A DNA stretch of 64,000 nt from Cryptomeria japonica (GCF_030272615.1 NC_081405.1:161266694-161330693); one strand, 5' to 3'. Shown: positions 1 through 12,082, counted from the stretch's first letter. Notes: generated by a model from the sequence alone, not told the origin. Numbers and translations are program-made.

Positions 1-1480
1 GGGGAGGGGAAGAGTTTGATGACATGCACCCTTCTACAGATTTAGTTATGTGAGAAAATCAAATTCACCAGGCCAACATGATATCCAATTGATGTGGACA
101 ATGATGAGCCCCAATCATATGCTTATCCATTCAATACTAGATTGTGGCAGAGAGGTGACGTATTATTTGGAGAGTGAAAATAGATAGATTTCAACTATAT
201 GACATTGTGTGGAGGCCATACCAGTGGATGGCCACTTGGTTAGGTCAGCACAAACAACTTCAACTCATGCAGTGGAACCACTTTCTAGAGGGTTGCCATA
301 GATACATTGTCATGCCTTTCTATTTTGACAGAGTGAGGAGGTAGGTTGGTCTAGAGAAGGGCATGCCTACAAGATTACCAATCTACATATGACATTCAAG
401 ATGTATCATGAGACCAAGAGCAGTACCTAGATCTATTATATCTATGAGATAGAGCTCACAAATTCAGATGATGATGAGACAAATAGAGTCATGCCCCCAT
501 TCGAGGATGACACTAGGGTCTAGTGGATCTACATCGTGTGGTGGGATAGGAACTTCTCTAGAGCCATTTTTATATTAGACTACCCATGAGGGAACCCCAA
601 CCCATGGACGAGATCAACCAACTCACAAAGTGAGGAGAGAAGATACGAGGCATCAGAGGAGCCCAATGGTGAGGAGGTACAGGAACATCAGGATGAGGAG
701 AAGGAGGAAGAGGAGGAGGTAGAAGAAGGGGAAGAGAAGGAAGATGAGGAAGTGAAGGAGGATACACCTAGTCATCTAGGAGACGAGACCATAGTTCTAG
801 ATCCTCTTGTAGTAGAGGATAGAGGAGAGGATGCAACAACATAGGAGGAGATACCCCTAGAGAGGCCAATATCAAGCCTCTGTAGGTCCTCACCATCAAA
901 TCCACATCTTGAGGTACAAAGGCGGTACAAGAATGGTGAGAGTAGCAAAGTCATACCACAAACTATTGTATCATAAGCTTCCATCATATCCAACTGGCAC
1001 GAGGGAGACCCAGGTATGTTTTTATTTGAAGAATTTAGTTTTAAGTTTATGATGATATACACGTCTAATATTCTCTCTCTCTCTCTCTATAGTCAGTGTG
1101 CAGGAATGGTGCCATCTTATCCATCACACACTCACCAATATCATTACGACATTGTGCAATCCATAATCTTTGTAGATCATATATAGACCACAATGGAGTG
1201 CCAAATGACATGATGATGTATTTGATGCAGTGAGGTTAGAGCCAGAGTTCGATCGAGAGGATAGGGAGTGGCTACATCATGAGCTTATAAAGGTCTATAT
1301 AGAGTAAACCATGTTTAGAGGCATAGTGATCGGAAGAGCTCATTGAGGAGTCACTTATGATCTACCTCTACATATCAACATAAACCCATGGAATTGCCAT
1401 GGCAGGGACCAAAGGGCTCAAGTAGCCACCATCCTTAGAGGTGGTGATGTAGAGGGCACATTTTGTATCTAGTGGATATG
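1..1480 (+). pseudogene. Plant mobile domain (PMD) protein relic 1
   Basis: Decayed coding DNA cut by the window edge. One frame near 183-230 gives RFQLYDIVWRPYQW, and another near 310-350 gives PFYFDRVRR, a stop, then GLEKGMP. The W-R-P-Y block followed downstream by F-D-x-V-R-R-x-x-G matches the C-terminal half of plant mobile domain proteins (MAIN-like/phosphatase 7 long-form-like, also carried by transposons). After it comes a Glu-rich acidic tail (about 660-830) and a candidate intron at 1014-1092. In-frame stops and frame changes occur throughout, so it is not functional. The same pair of motifs recurs in the second relic at 27230-28700. It could be a decayed host gene or transposon cargo; the sequence does not decide. 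Confidence 0.55.
1014..1092 (+). other. Candidate spliceosomal intron in PMD relic 1
   Basis: CAG/gtatgt donor at 1011-1019, a (CT)n polypyrimidine run at about 1073-1090, then tatag/TCAG at the acceptor (AG at 1091-1092). The interior is T-rich. The order donor, pyrimidine tract, AG is a good plant intron pattern, but there is no transcript evidence and the flanking frame is broken. Confidence 0.4.
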
Positions 1481-1505
1481 ATGTATATCATGTACTTGAA
1501 ACCTT

Positions 1506-1530
1506 TATATATATATATATATATATATAT
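1506..1530. repeat. (TA)n microsatellite
   Basis: About 12 uninterrupted TA units right after the PMD relic. Confidence 0.95.
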
Positions 1531-1864
1531 GGTGATCTTTTGCCTCAAATGTGTCCTTTTAATTGCAAAACAATGTGTTATATTTCTTTGAATAAAAGTA
1601 ACAATTTTTCAAATGTACATACATATGTCTAATTTAATTCTCACGTGATTGATTTCTCAATACTTCCATGATTAAATTGATACATGTGATTTTAGTAAAC
1701 AACCAAGTGTTTAATTAAATGCTACAAAATGGTGATGTAACATATTTAAGTTAAACTACATGACTAATGTGATCTAATTAAGGTCTTAATCAAACACATG
1801 ATATAATTTAACACAATACATTAAGAAAATTACATAAGTTAACATAACAAAAATTTAAATTCCT
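1531..1864. other. AT-rich spacer, no gene seen
   Basis: Very AT-rich DNA between the PMD relic and the first readable part of element I. No coding similarity, LTR end or tandem repeat recognised. It may hold the decayed 3' part of element I. Confidence 0.6.
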
Positions 1865-2890
1865 AAGAAATTACATAATGAATTCAAAACAACCAAAACT
1901 AAAAGATGTTTGTCAACTATAAAGGTAATATCATATTTATACCATTTTACAACCTTCAAAGGAATGTGATTCCTCACAACCATCTCTTTTCAAATATCCA
2001 AAAAGAACTTGTGACAAGAAGCATCACAGTAATCTAAATTATCCAAATATTCTTTAATTTGAGTACTTAATGAAACATCTCTTCTCCATACTATATCGTT
2101 TAATCCAAGTACCACATTGAGAAAGTAGAATACCAAGAACACAATGAGTGAGCCATACCAAAAGGAGTACAAATTAACCTTCATCAACCATAGTTTATCC
2201 AACAATTGTCACCTCAATAATTCACATAGATCTTAGTAAACATTTTCTTTCACCATCTTATAGGCCACGTATATTGCCATAGAAGAAGTTGAACCTTCAC
2301 GATTCTTATAATACACCTTATATGAAATTACCATAGTTACATATTTGACTACCAATTTAATGATGGTATCAATCCATAAGGCTCTCTTATTAGACACAAC
2401 ACCAGTCAATTTGTTCACTTCATCATTCTCTACAAACTTCAACACAAACATAGTTTCAATTGAGTATAAAATAGTCATATCCCTTAAGGACTCTTTTAAA
2501 ATCAAATATGGTCAATCTAACCATAAACAATCTCCATGAATTCTACTCAAGACTATCTTAATTATTTCTTCATCATTAAACATGGGAAAATCACTCCAAG
2601 CATCCAAACCCTTATGCCCTAAGCTAGCATACTTTGTCCTAAATATTTTCACATCATCTACTAGATGAATTCTCTTAAAATCATTAATTTTGATGTGATC
2701 ATACTCTTCCAAAGAAACATGAATATAATTGAAAAACATCTTCTTTACATACCACTTTGCTAGGAACAAGAAAAAATGCACTAGTTGGGTCGCTCATGGC
2801 TGAAATAAATGGTCTAAGTTCAAAACTAGGTCTTGCCTCACCACTACCATTGATAATTTTAGGATTTTTCATCAAAATATATCTCAAGCA
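1865..2890 (-). pseudogene. ORF2 relic of element I, N-terminal third only
   Basis: No known family recognised. The minus frames between 2890 and 1865 follow the N-terminal third of the ORF2 proteins of C and D. A block with FFLVPSKVVCKEDV matches VFSRIPEGVVSVKDV in D. Then comes CLWLD (IWLD in C and D). ISYKVYYKNREGS...AIYVAYKMVKEN matches the YKV...AYQML/AYKMM block. A hydrophobic run ending FLNVVLG...QIKEYL matches FLNEILG...QIKESL in C. Near 1880-1990 a stretch related to C's EVVEKHKQTIFFMVNK is still readable. There are several stops and frameshifts, and the basic middle and helical C-terminus are absent. That it is ORF2 rests on these shared blocks alone. Confidence 0.65.
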
Positions 2891-3099
2891 ATAAAAATAC
2901 CTTTAATTGATACTCACTTTTCTTTTCAATATGTGGTTTCTTCGATCACATTTACATAAATGAATTTTGAACAGGCAATATATAGTCGTCATCTAGGGTT
3001 TTCTCAAAAAGCTGATACATTGTATACCTGAAGTCACTAAAAAAATTTTGAACCATCAAACTCACTTAGAATCCACTAGAAATGACTTTCATACTTCTG

Positions 3100-4262
3100 T
3101 CATGCAAATAAAAAACCAATAATAAGCTAAGAGGAGAAGAAAGATATGCTTTAAAATCTCCCTAGCATATACAACTATTTGATTTAGTTGCCAGAAGAAG
3201 GGTTTACACCCACAAAAGGTGTGGATCCAACCTAAATCTTTTCTTCAGTCTTATCATTAGACTTCTTCACTCATTTCATCTTCATCTTCTCCTTTTCTTC
3301 ATTGATATCAATCTTCCTTTCTGGACTATTGAATTTTTCAGTTCTTCTTTTGCAATGTGACCCATCTTGTTACAAATATGACATACCAGACCTCTTTGAG
3401 GTTTGTCACCATTCATTTTGTTATTTTTTAATCTTCTGCTTGTCTAGCATTCAACAAGTTTATATCCATATGTATTGCAAGAATAGAATACTCTATTGAA
3501 AGAATGATCATAGTTCAAATTTTTGTATCCATTCCTCATCATCCTACTTCTACATTCACTAGCCCTATGCCCAAACTTATTGTAAGAGTGACATCTTATG
3601 CTAATATATTATTTTCAATTTTACTTCTGCATTCACTAGCTCTATGTCCAAATCCATTACATGAAAACTAATTACCATTAAAATATGAATACCTGATAGG
3701 AGTAGAAGGAGCTCCCTAGACATTTCTTGAGTTTTTGAAGCTTTAGTTTTTTTTATCTTTGATATTATTAACCTTGTCTTTTCCTTTAACATTTTTCAAA
3801 CATTCACCTTCTTCAAAGCCACACCCACTATTGTCACCACTTTGTCTTTGAGAATTAAGAACAACATCTAGCACTTCACTGCCACCTTTGAGTTTCAATC
3901 CATTATCAATATGATATTTTGTAGCTTTTAGTTCCTCTTTGAGTTTGCCAATTTATTCTTAAAGATTTTAACATTCTCTAGTCTTCTCATCAATCTTTGT
4001 TTCAAATTTGTTTTTTGACTTTCTTTCCTTTATTGAGCACGCTTCTTAAAAAAGATAATTTCTCAACTGCCTTTTTATGTTTCTCTCTGCTATCATCTAG
4101 GTTTGCCAAAGCATATCTCAATTTTCCTTCCATGTCAATAATACCATCTACATCATTCCAACCATTTCAATCCATATCATCCATGTCATTCAATTCTTCT
4201 TCAAACATAGTGTTCAAAATCCAAGATCTACCTTGGCGTTTAAGTTGACACTTTAGGAACCA
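3100..4262 (-). pseudogene. ORF1 relic of element I: coiled coil plus CCHC knuckles
   Basis: The minus strand near 4250-4000 reads as an acidic then charged helical stretch (KLRYALANLDDSREKHKKAV). Near 3790-3880 is the block SQRQSGDNSGCGFEEG, which has the same spacing as QRQIGDSSGLGFEQG in D and as the GLGFEKG block in C. Further on there are three knuckle remnants: SCNGFGHRASEC (about 3635-3670), CHSYNKFGHRASEC (about 3555-3600, second Cys lost) and CHICNKMGHIAKE (about 3345-3390, last Cys lost). This is a gag-like nucleic-acid-binding protein by analogy, now broken by stops and frameshifts. Confidence 0.65.
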
Positions 4263-4263
4263 A

Positions 4264-4278
4264 ACCTTTGATACCAAT
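4264..4278 (-). other. Primer binding site, element I
   Basis: The minus strand reads ATTGGTATCAAAGGT directly after the LTR end, matching the initiator-Met tRNA primer site TGGTATCAGAGC except for an A in place of G. Confidence 0.7.
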
Positions 4279-5496
4279 TGTCGAACACTACCAGAAGCTA
4301 AAAGGGGGAGGGGGTGAATCGACATTTGTAAAACTTGATCGTATTAATCTATTTGAACAACAAAATTCATTCAATACTTATGCACGAAAGTAAACAAATC
4401 GATCATAAAAAAACTCACAAGAACACCAAGATTTTTATTTTGAAAACCCAAATGGGGCAAACCCATAGTGAGAATCAAACTCATAATATATATAATAATT
4501 GTTTACAATGAACAAGGCTTCTTTCCAAAGAGCTCACTACTATGAAATTGTTGACCAAGGTGCACAACCTTAGTCAAGATACAAAAGAGGACTTTCTCTG
4601 GTAAAGATCACTTCTTCAGGGCAAGATACAAACTGCTCTTACAAAACAATAGGAATGATAGATCAAACTATATACAAAATATCATCTGTTAGAATGCATG
4701 TAATAGTTCACAATGTATAGTCATCTGTTTTCTTTGTACATCTCCCAAACTTCACACTTCCTTCATGACACTACTTTCGCATCCATCAATCAAACTCTCT
4801 CATTCTATATTTGACTATCACAACCAATTTTCTCAATATATAACAATCAGATCCAAAATAAACTTCACTAGGTCAGCCAAAATAATATGTAATGTATACA
4901 TATCATTGACCTAAAAATATATCATCTAGATGGTAAAAAGAACATGTGAGGGTTCACACCAAGTCAACACACCTTCCAATCAGCATAAAAAGCCTTTGTT
5001 CATAACCACTCAGACCAATATGAAAAAATTGATATAACACTTGATTTGCTAAAATCACATTGTCTTATCTCCTGAACCTAAAAAAAGAGAAAGTGGTTCA
5101 CCCCAAAAGAACTGAAACCTATTGATTTTCAACATAGTCATGATGAGAATAGAAAATAAATCAAAATAGTCAACATGATCATCTGAGACATATCTAGTAC
5201 AAACACTCATTTTGGATCATAATAAGTTTCACTAGAGCAAACATCAAAGATAACAAAATCACTTTCAAACCACGTAGGGAACGCCATAATTCCAAAAACA
5301 AATTATATCGTCTAATTAGCACAATATGAATCTTCAATTAGTTATGTAACATAGTATCATAGAAACAGATATCCAAACCATCAACTAGATACACCATACA
5401 TCAACTTCAAACATATACATATCTAAATCACTAGGAACAACTGAGACATATAGGATTGGCAATGGTTTGACATCAATGACAACAAAGACATCCACA
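4279..5496 (-). repeat. 5' LTR of element I
   Basis: The inner edge is exact: TGTCGAACAC abuts the primer site. It contains the G-tract AAGGGGGAGGGGGTGAATCGA (4310-4330) and a decayed form of the GAAAACCCAAATGGGG box (4440-4480) shared with the other copia-type LTRs here. The outer edge is placed at ...GACATCCACA (5496) because other LTRs here have CATTGATGTC-type sequence within about 60 bases of their outer end. That edge is an estimate. Confidence 0.6.
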
Positions 5497-6890
5497 TGTG
5501 TAATGCTAGATGATCATATAATTGAGACAATAAACACAAAAATGAAAGGACCTAACTATGCACTTGTAGTTGAAATCTAACGTTGAATTGAGAAAATAAG
5601 GGTGCTAGATTCCCTAGTCTTTTGAGATATGGTTTGAAAGTCTGAATCATGATGCACTCTAGATGAAAACCTTGAAATCTGAAGCAAAATTGGGAGGAAA
5701 AGGGCGCTTTGGTGCCTTGGTATTGGGACATGGGTGCCTTAGTGCCATGCTCTCTATGAACCAAGCCCAATTTTTAATTATAGATCTATACCTATTTCCT
5801 GAGATTTATCGAAGTCTTTTGGCTTTGTTAGATACCTATAGTTGTACTTACAAAAAATAAAATGGTAGGTTTGTCACTATATAGGGGTTTTCCTTAGTCA
5901 ACCCTCTTGCTTTGGTAATTTACATCTCCTCAAATAGTCTGTATTGTAACTTGAAAAGTGTGTGCTCTTGAATCTTATATGTGTCTAAGATTGCTATGTG
6001 GTAAAATGAAAAGTAGAGTTCTACCCAAATGTGTTAGAGTAAATGCTAAATGATTGTAATGAAAATGCTTTAAATCATAATTAGGATGCACATCTAAATT
6101 GATCATGTAAGTTTGAAAACTAACATTATGTAGATTTGAAGCTCAATATAGAGGCATAAGAACAACATGAAATCATACCAAATCCTTTGGAAGAGGTACA
6201 AACCAATCAATAGTTAGTGTTTCCCTTATTGTCCTCTAATTTTTCTTCAAGCTTCCATGGTTGATGAAGATAATGGATGAATTTGTAGATCTAAGACTTC
6301 ACCTAAAGTATAACTTTACTTCACAAGGATCTCCTCTTTAATTGCTAGATAAGATCCCCAAATGAGGAAAGGATTTGCTTTATATATGAAACCCTAGATT
6401 TGAATTTGATGAAAAGATGACCTATAACTGATATATTTTAACATAGAGCAAGATTTGAATTAGATAAGACCACTAAATTATCCTCTCAAAATTTGGGAAA
6501 AAGAGAGCAACAATAGGAAGGTGGATTGCCTTGGTCTTCTCAATATTTTGCCAACTTTTGGGGAATGAAAGATAACGAGGTTTTAATGTCGAATCTAGCT
6601 CAGTGGCTCAAATAATAATGTGTGGATATGGGAGATGTTCTTTGAAAATTGAAATTAGGGTAATATCAGGATTAAATAATAAAATGGGGCACACCTAGGA
6701 TCAAGGGCCTAGTTTTATGATATGTGAATTGATGAGAGAGGATTTTGGTTTAATTAAATTATTAATTAAACTCCTAAAGAAGTTCTATAATGTATAATGG
6801 AATGGAACAAATTAAGGTGAGTGCTAACTAAGAGTAGAATGGGACAACCTAATTAAGGGTGTATAATTTATGACACTACATTTTGATTAA
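5497..6890. repeat. Repeat R1 (second copy of the repeat interrupted by element A)
   Basis: Blocks here recur in the same order at 8198-8392 and then 61993-62830. Examples are a ...GCACTTGTAGTTGAAATCTAACGTTGA-like start, a CTTTGTTAGATACCTATAG-like block (TATTAGGTACCTGTAG in R2), and GATTTGAATTAGATAAG followed by AAATTATCCTC. R1 runs through the point where R2 carries element A, so it shows what the empty site looks like. The element type is unknown. It could be a long LTR, but I found no paired ends, primer site or coding region. Confidence 0.65.
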
Positions 6891-8197
6891 TTGACTTCTT
6901 TTGATTGGTATAGCTATGATAACCATTTCTTTTATTCATGTTCCTATTAGAAGTGGAATAAAATTGATTCGTGATAATATTGTATCGTAGAGATAATATA
7001 GCTCCTAATTCTATGATGTATCTAAATATATTATCTTTATTTTATTTTGATTATTATTTTATTAGGGTAAGTCCTCTTTCAAATAATTTTTATAAATTTT
7101 ATGATATTAATGGGTAAATTTATCATTATATAGGGAATAGTCATCATTATTTCTATCATTTTTGTTTTCAGGTGGAATTCGAGAATAAAACCAAAAATAT
7201 AAGGATTTTGCACACATGATGTTTTAGTGATTATGCTTCACTTGAAGTTTAGTTATGGGTAGCATAAATTAATTATATTTCCTTTAATTTTAGCTGTGTA
7301 TAAAATTAACACAAAGGGAAAGATACATAAGGAACAACAACAACAACCTAAATGATTGAATTGTGTTTATTTAGATTTTATGCCACTAATATATCAAACT
7401 TCATCAAAAATAATATTATTCCAATATCTTCAAACATCAATGATGGAGGATTAGGACCATAACCCAAGAGACATGTTGAGTAACTTCCTAGGGATAATTT
7501 CCTACAAAGTCATCATTAGTTACAAACCAATGATAGTCTCTCAATCTAGAGTTATCAAGGCTAAAGTTTTAGAGTCCTTGATGTACCTTATGATATATGA
7601 GTCTTAAGTCCATGCTACAAGGATATTGCCAAAAGCATTCACATGAGAGGTTAATACCTCTCTTTCTTAACTTTAAAAATAAAAAAATGGATCCAAACTT
7701 AGCCCAAAACGATATTTCTCTATGAAATTTATATAGCCCTCTAAAACATGAGAATTAGAGAAAATAAAAATAGAAATGATACTTTCTTTTGATACTCATG
7801 ATGACATGAAGTGAAAGAGAAAATAATATGCAAAGTACCCTTATGTAAGACAATCAATTAGGTTCATCATAATTCTCAAGATCACATGACGTGTAAAAGA
7901 ATAAAATATGTAAGCCTTGTATAGTATGAAAATGGAACTAGATAGGACATAAGACCACGATCCTCTTTCATACCAATGTATTGGAATATGAAATCACCTA
8001 GAGGAGTGATTGTATTTGACCAACTCTTGTAAAAGAGAGTCAAATGACATTCCTAGGGTTTCTATTCCTTCACCATTATGGAAAGTGAATGAACTATAGA
8101 GATATGTTGAATTGATGCAAAACTATGGAAGGTATGAAGAAAGTAAATAATTAAGTTGCTGTAAATGAATAACAAATAATAAAAAATGTTGTACTAG
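6891..8197. other. AT-rich spacer between R1 and R2, no gene seen
   Basis: No coding similarity, LTR terminus or tandem array recognised. A short (CAA)n run lies near 7337-7350. It may be further, unrecognised parts of the R repeat. Confidence 0.6.
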
Positions 8198-8392
8198 AAA
8201 AAAACCTAAGCATGAAATCTGATTATGCACTAGTGTCTAAAATTTGATGTTGATCTGGCAAGACTAGGGCAATAAAATGCCTTGGTCTTTTGAGGTTGAG
8301 ATACTATGAGAGAATCTATAACCTAAAATAGTCTAGAAGCCACTAGTGAAATTTGATGAAAAATACCAAGGAATAGGCACCCTAGCACCCTA
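8198..8392. repeat. Repeat R2, left part, ending in target duplication CCCTA
   Basis: Resembles R1 (5545-5690) and continues at 61993 after the nest. The last five bases, CCCTA (8388-8392), directly precede TGTTGG of element A and recur at 61993-61997. Confidence 0.75.
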
Positions 8393-9730
8393 TGTTGGAC
8401 ATTATTGTTGCTAGGAGATGTTGTTGTCATTGATGTCAACATATTCCTATGATTTTTTGTTTTGGTGATTGCAGATTGGTTTATTGGGATCATGTTTTGC
8501 TGTATGGAGTATTTATAGTATCAGTACATCTTTCTATATTGGTTTTGATGATCCGGGGAAGCTTAATTGATCATATCATATGATCCAGTTTATAATTTGT
8601 TTTTTTGATTAGTGCTTTGCAGATTTCAGTATTTCCTTCAGTATATTCCAGTGCAATCAGATCTTGAGTTGAGTTTTGGGGATATCGTTTGGGATGGTCT
8701 TGTGTATCTTCATTGTAGATGGTTTGTGATTTGGTGCTCCGCAAGTTATCTTTCTTTGTGACAGTTGCTACTGTTTAAGTGTTTTTGAAGTTCAGATATT
8801 GATTGATGAAGATTTGATAAGTGGTGTTGGTGTAGCTGTTGCTGATGATTCTAACATGCTTTCTTGTGTTTCCTAATTGTGTCCTATTTTTTTTGGTGAT
8901 ATGCATTGATCGTTGTGTGATTTGTTGGTGATTTTGCTGATCTAGTGATGTTCTCCATGTTATGTGGTTTTCCTGATGGTGTAGCGTGTTGCGGTTGATC
9001 TTGGCATGATTTCTAGTGGTGTTGCGCATTTGGAGATTTTTTTTAGGTCCATGTTATGTCATGTATATCACTATATTCGTCTGGTGGTTGAGTTTTGCAC
9101 CATGTGGTGTAATTTTATAATTGTAAGTGGAGGGTTTAACCGACCTCATTGTCAAGGTTGATGAATTGTATAAATAGGTGATATTGTTAAGTAATTTGGG
9201 TATCGAGGTTGTGACTGCATTATCAAAGAGTAGTGTATATGCGAACAAGGATTCATCTTTCAGTGTGGTGTATTGAGCAGAGTTTGGTGTTGCCGAATAG
9301 ACAAATGCACGCTTAACTAGAACTATCATCAGACATTTGGAGATGCTTTTCTTTCAGTTAATTCCTTCTAGATTGTAGTTCGAATCTTGTTGTAAGTCAA
9401 TGAGACTTCCTTGAGGGTTGTAACCTTTTGGGTTATTATATTTGAGCAGTGAGCTCTAGGCGGTGTGATTGAATGCATGTGCATTCCCCATTGTAATTTT
9501 TACACATACTACTGCAGAGTATCATCTTACTATGGGTAGGTTCCCACCGTGGTTTTTCCCTTAACTGAGTTTTCCACGTCAAAATCTTGGTGTTGTGTGT
9601 TGTGCTATCTATTTTCTTATCTTTTTTATTGCTGCAGTATATTAGATCAATATTTGTGGTTGAGTTTGTAGATCCGGTGAAAACTGATTCACCCCCTCCT
9701 CTCAATTTTTCTTCATTGTTGTTTCCAATA
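8393..9730 (+). repeat. 5' LTR of element A
   Basis: Starts TGTTGGACATT and ends ...TTTCCAATA just before ATTGGTATTAGAGC; the ancestral end was presumably CAACA, as in the 3' copy. It contains TTCCCACCGTGGTTTTTCCC and TTTTCCACGTCAAAATCTTGG (9541-9590) and the C-tract GATTCACCCCCTCC (about 9687-9700). The part from about 8523 onward aligns with 60788-61992 with frequent single-base differences, so the insertion is old. Confidence 0.9.
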
Positions 9731-9746
9731 ATTGGTATTAGAGCTA
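9731..9746 (+). other. Primer binding site, element A
   Basis: ATTGGTATTAGAGCTA, one base off the initiator-Met tRNA primer site TGGTATCAGAGC, directly after the LTR. Confidence 0.85.
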
Positions 9747-9786
9747 GATCCTCTAGAAGAAGCTTGATCGCTTGAGGAGATTCGGG

Positions 9787-10543
9787 ATGGCAATTGGAAG
9801 TTGAAGTGTTATCTTTAAGAAGGAGAGTCTGAGATTTGATGGAAGTAACTATTCTATGTGGAAGAATCAGATGGAAGTGCACTTGAGATGTCTTGGAGAA
9901 GATTACTAGAAGATTACTAAGAATACCTATTCTGTTCCTCCGAATGGACTGATTACTGCTAATGAGATTAAAGAAGTTGAAAATAACATTAGAGCAAAGG
10001 AAGCATTGCTGATTGCCTTGACTGATTCTGAGATGAATAATGTAATGGGACTTCAGACTACACATGAGATCTAGGAGAAGATTGAAACCTTGTATGAAAC
10101 TTGCTAAATTGCAGAGTTTGAAAGGGAAGTATGAGATGTTGAGGATGGGAGAAGATGAGAACATAAATTATTTCATGGCTAAGGTGAATGACCTTGTCCT
10201 ATGCATTATATTTGCCAGTGGAATCCTTGAAGAAGATGAAATTGTTGCTAAGGTGTTGAGATCTTTGCCTCTTGATTACAAACATAAGGTACCTTCTGTT
10301 GATGAGATCTAGAGTGTGACTACTGTGACTAGAGATCTGCTAGTTGGAAAGATTGCTATATTTGAATTGAGCAAATTTGGGAAATCACATGGAAAGTTTG
10401 AGAAAATGTTTAGAGAATCTATATATGGAAAACAAAATTCTGATCTTGAAGAATACAAAATATACATATATGAAAGAGAGAGAAGAGAGATGGAAGAGAA
10501 AGAAAGAGAATTGGAAGAGTTTGAAGCATTGATTTCCTAAAGA
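9787..10543 (+). pseudogene. Element A gag (copia UBN2-type capsid region)
   Basis: The likely start is ATG 9787. RFDGSNYSMWKNQMEVHL (about 9833-9885) is the hallmark N-terminal block of copia gag. It continues through RAKEALLIAL and, after a frame change near 10060, GKYEMLRMGEDENINYFMAK and VLRSLPLDYKHKV. The end is rich in Glu/Arg helix. In-frame stops occur at several places, some where Trp or Gln is expected. The role would be forming the virus-like particle. It is inactive. Confidence 0.8.
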
Positions 10544-11140
10544 TTGCCTAATGGAGCCGGTAATTATGATGGAAAATTGACTCTAAAATGTTTCTCTCGC
10601 AATAAGATAGGACATTTTTCTTCTACATGCCCTAAGAGAACGTCTAAATATGATAGGCATGATAAATTTGATAAGCATGATAAGAATGATAGATATGAGA
10701 AGCATGTAAAGTATGATAAGCCTTACAAGCCTAACCGAAAGCATAAGCATCAAAAGAACTGTTATTATACTACTAATGAAGGTGTTACAAATGAAGAATC
10801 AAAAGGAGATGAAGTTGTGTTTATTTCTATCAAAGAAGATGGATTGGTACCTATTGATTCCACAAGCTGCACTATTGAGGAGAAATATTTAGCTACTAAA
10901 GTAGAAGAGAAAGATGAATGGGTGATTGGTAGTGGTTGTTCACATCATATTACTAGTGATAAAATAAAATTTGTGAGTATGGAAAGATATGATGGTGGAA
11001 TAATAATATTTGGAGATGAAAAAGCCTATTGGATCCATGGTAGAAGTTCTATTTCCTTTGATGGTAAGCATAATATTGATGATGTCTTATATGTTGAAGG
11101 TTTTAAGCATAATCTTTTTAAGTGCTGGATAGATGGTTAA
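10544..11140 (+). pseudogene. Element A gag knuckle and protease
   Basis: An open stretch of 198 codons. The knuckle reads CFSRNKIGHFSSTC: the second Cys has become Arg, so zinc binding is lost. Then follow a Lys/Asp/His-rich repeat region and the protease block WVIGSGCSHHIT, where the expected catalytic Asp of DSG is Gly (10927-10935). The downstream SFDGKHNIDDVLYVEG block is normal for copia protease. Two key residues are gone although the frame stayed open. Confidence 0.85.
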
Positions 11141-11282
11141 AAAAGGTTATAATTTACAATTCAAGAATGGTAAATGCAAGATCCTAAACGCCTCTGGTAT
11201 CGAGATTGCATTTGGAACTAAGACTGAGGGTAATATATTTCATTTGAATGCTGGTGAGAAAAGTTGCTTGATTGCTCAGATT

Positions 11283-12082
11283 GATGAAAGCTAGTTGTGG
11301 CATTGGAGAATGTGTCATGCTAATTTTGATTCAATGATTAAGATCTATTATACACAAGATGTTAGAGATCTGCCTAAAACTATTAAGCTTGCTAATCCGA
11401 TGTCTAAGAAATGTCAAATGGGTAAGAAAACATGAATTTCTTTCAAGAGCAAGAAATATACGCCTGATGGATTGCTAGATCTTGTGCATATTGACCTATG
11501 TGGACCTAGAAATGTTATAAGTGTGCAGGGTGACAAATATTTTATTTTACTAATTGATGATTATTCTAGGATGATGTGGGTTGTCTTTTCGAAGGAGAAA
11601 TCATAAGTATTGGACAAATTCAAGATATTCAAAGCAAAGGTTGATACTCAGACATGATTGAAGGTGAAATGTATGATATCTAACAAAGGAGGAGAATTTT
11701 TTTCTAGTGAGTTTGATTCATTCAGTGAGAAGAATGGAATTAGAAGAAAATTATCTGCTCCTAGAACCCCACATCAGAATGGAGTTGTCGAAAGGAAGAA
11801 CATGACTGTCTTGGATGCTGTAAGGACTATGCTGATTGAAGGGAATGTTCCAAAGACATATTGGAGAGAAGCTCTTAGCACTATTATTTATACATTCATC
11901 TGAGTACATATAAAAAGTGATACTGATAAGAATCCATATGAGCTATGGTTTGGTCATGTTCAAATGGTGAGATATTTCAGAATTTTTGGTAGCAAGTGTT
12001 ATACCAAGCGAGATTAGGATATAGGAAAGTTTGATGCAAGAAGTGATGAAGGAAAATTCCTTGGGATATTAAACAAAGAGAA
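11283..12082 (+). pseudogene. Element A integrase, N-terminal part
   Basis: HHCC-type zinc region (WHWRMCHANF at about 11297-11330, later KKCQMGK), then DLVHIDLCGP (first catalytic Asp) and DDYSRMMW. SNKGGEFF (11678-11700) has Asn in place of the second catalytic Asp. PHQNGVVERKN carries the catalytic Glu. There are several stops. The reading ends inside the ...FLGI block at the solo LTR and resumes at 13139-13143. Confidence 0.85.
12078..12082. repeat. Target site duplication GAGAA (left of S1)
   Basis: GAGAA immediately before TGTTGG; identical to 13139-13143. Confidence 0.9.

Larger units (their letters stand above)
1865..5496 (-). mobile_element. Element I: decayed non-autonomous LTR element (ORF1+ORF2 family)
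   Basis: Read on the minus strand the order is 5' LTR (4279-5496), primer site (4264-4278), zinc-knuckle ORF1 relic (about 4262-3100), ORF2 relic (about 2890-1865). ORF2 breaks off after its N-terminal third, and no 3' LTR is recognised on the left. No protease, integrase or reverse transcriptase motif is visible. The order and the protein motifs match elements C (13774-23927) and D (55350-60784). It is the most decayed of the three copies. Confidence 0.7.

Noticed and set aside
570-767. Pro/Ser-rich minus-strand frame
   Set aside because: Antisense of the Glu-rich acidic tail of PMD relic 1.
8775-9329. Minus-strand frames within the A LTR (also near 60988-61315)
   Set aside because: They lie in LTR sequence, occur in both LTR copies, and share no motif; chance frames.
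9436-10164. 242-codon minus-strand frame across the LTR-gag boundary
   Set aside because: It spans LTR, primer site and gag in antisense; the plus strand explains the region.
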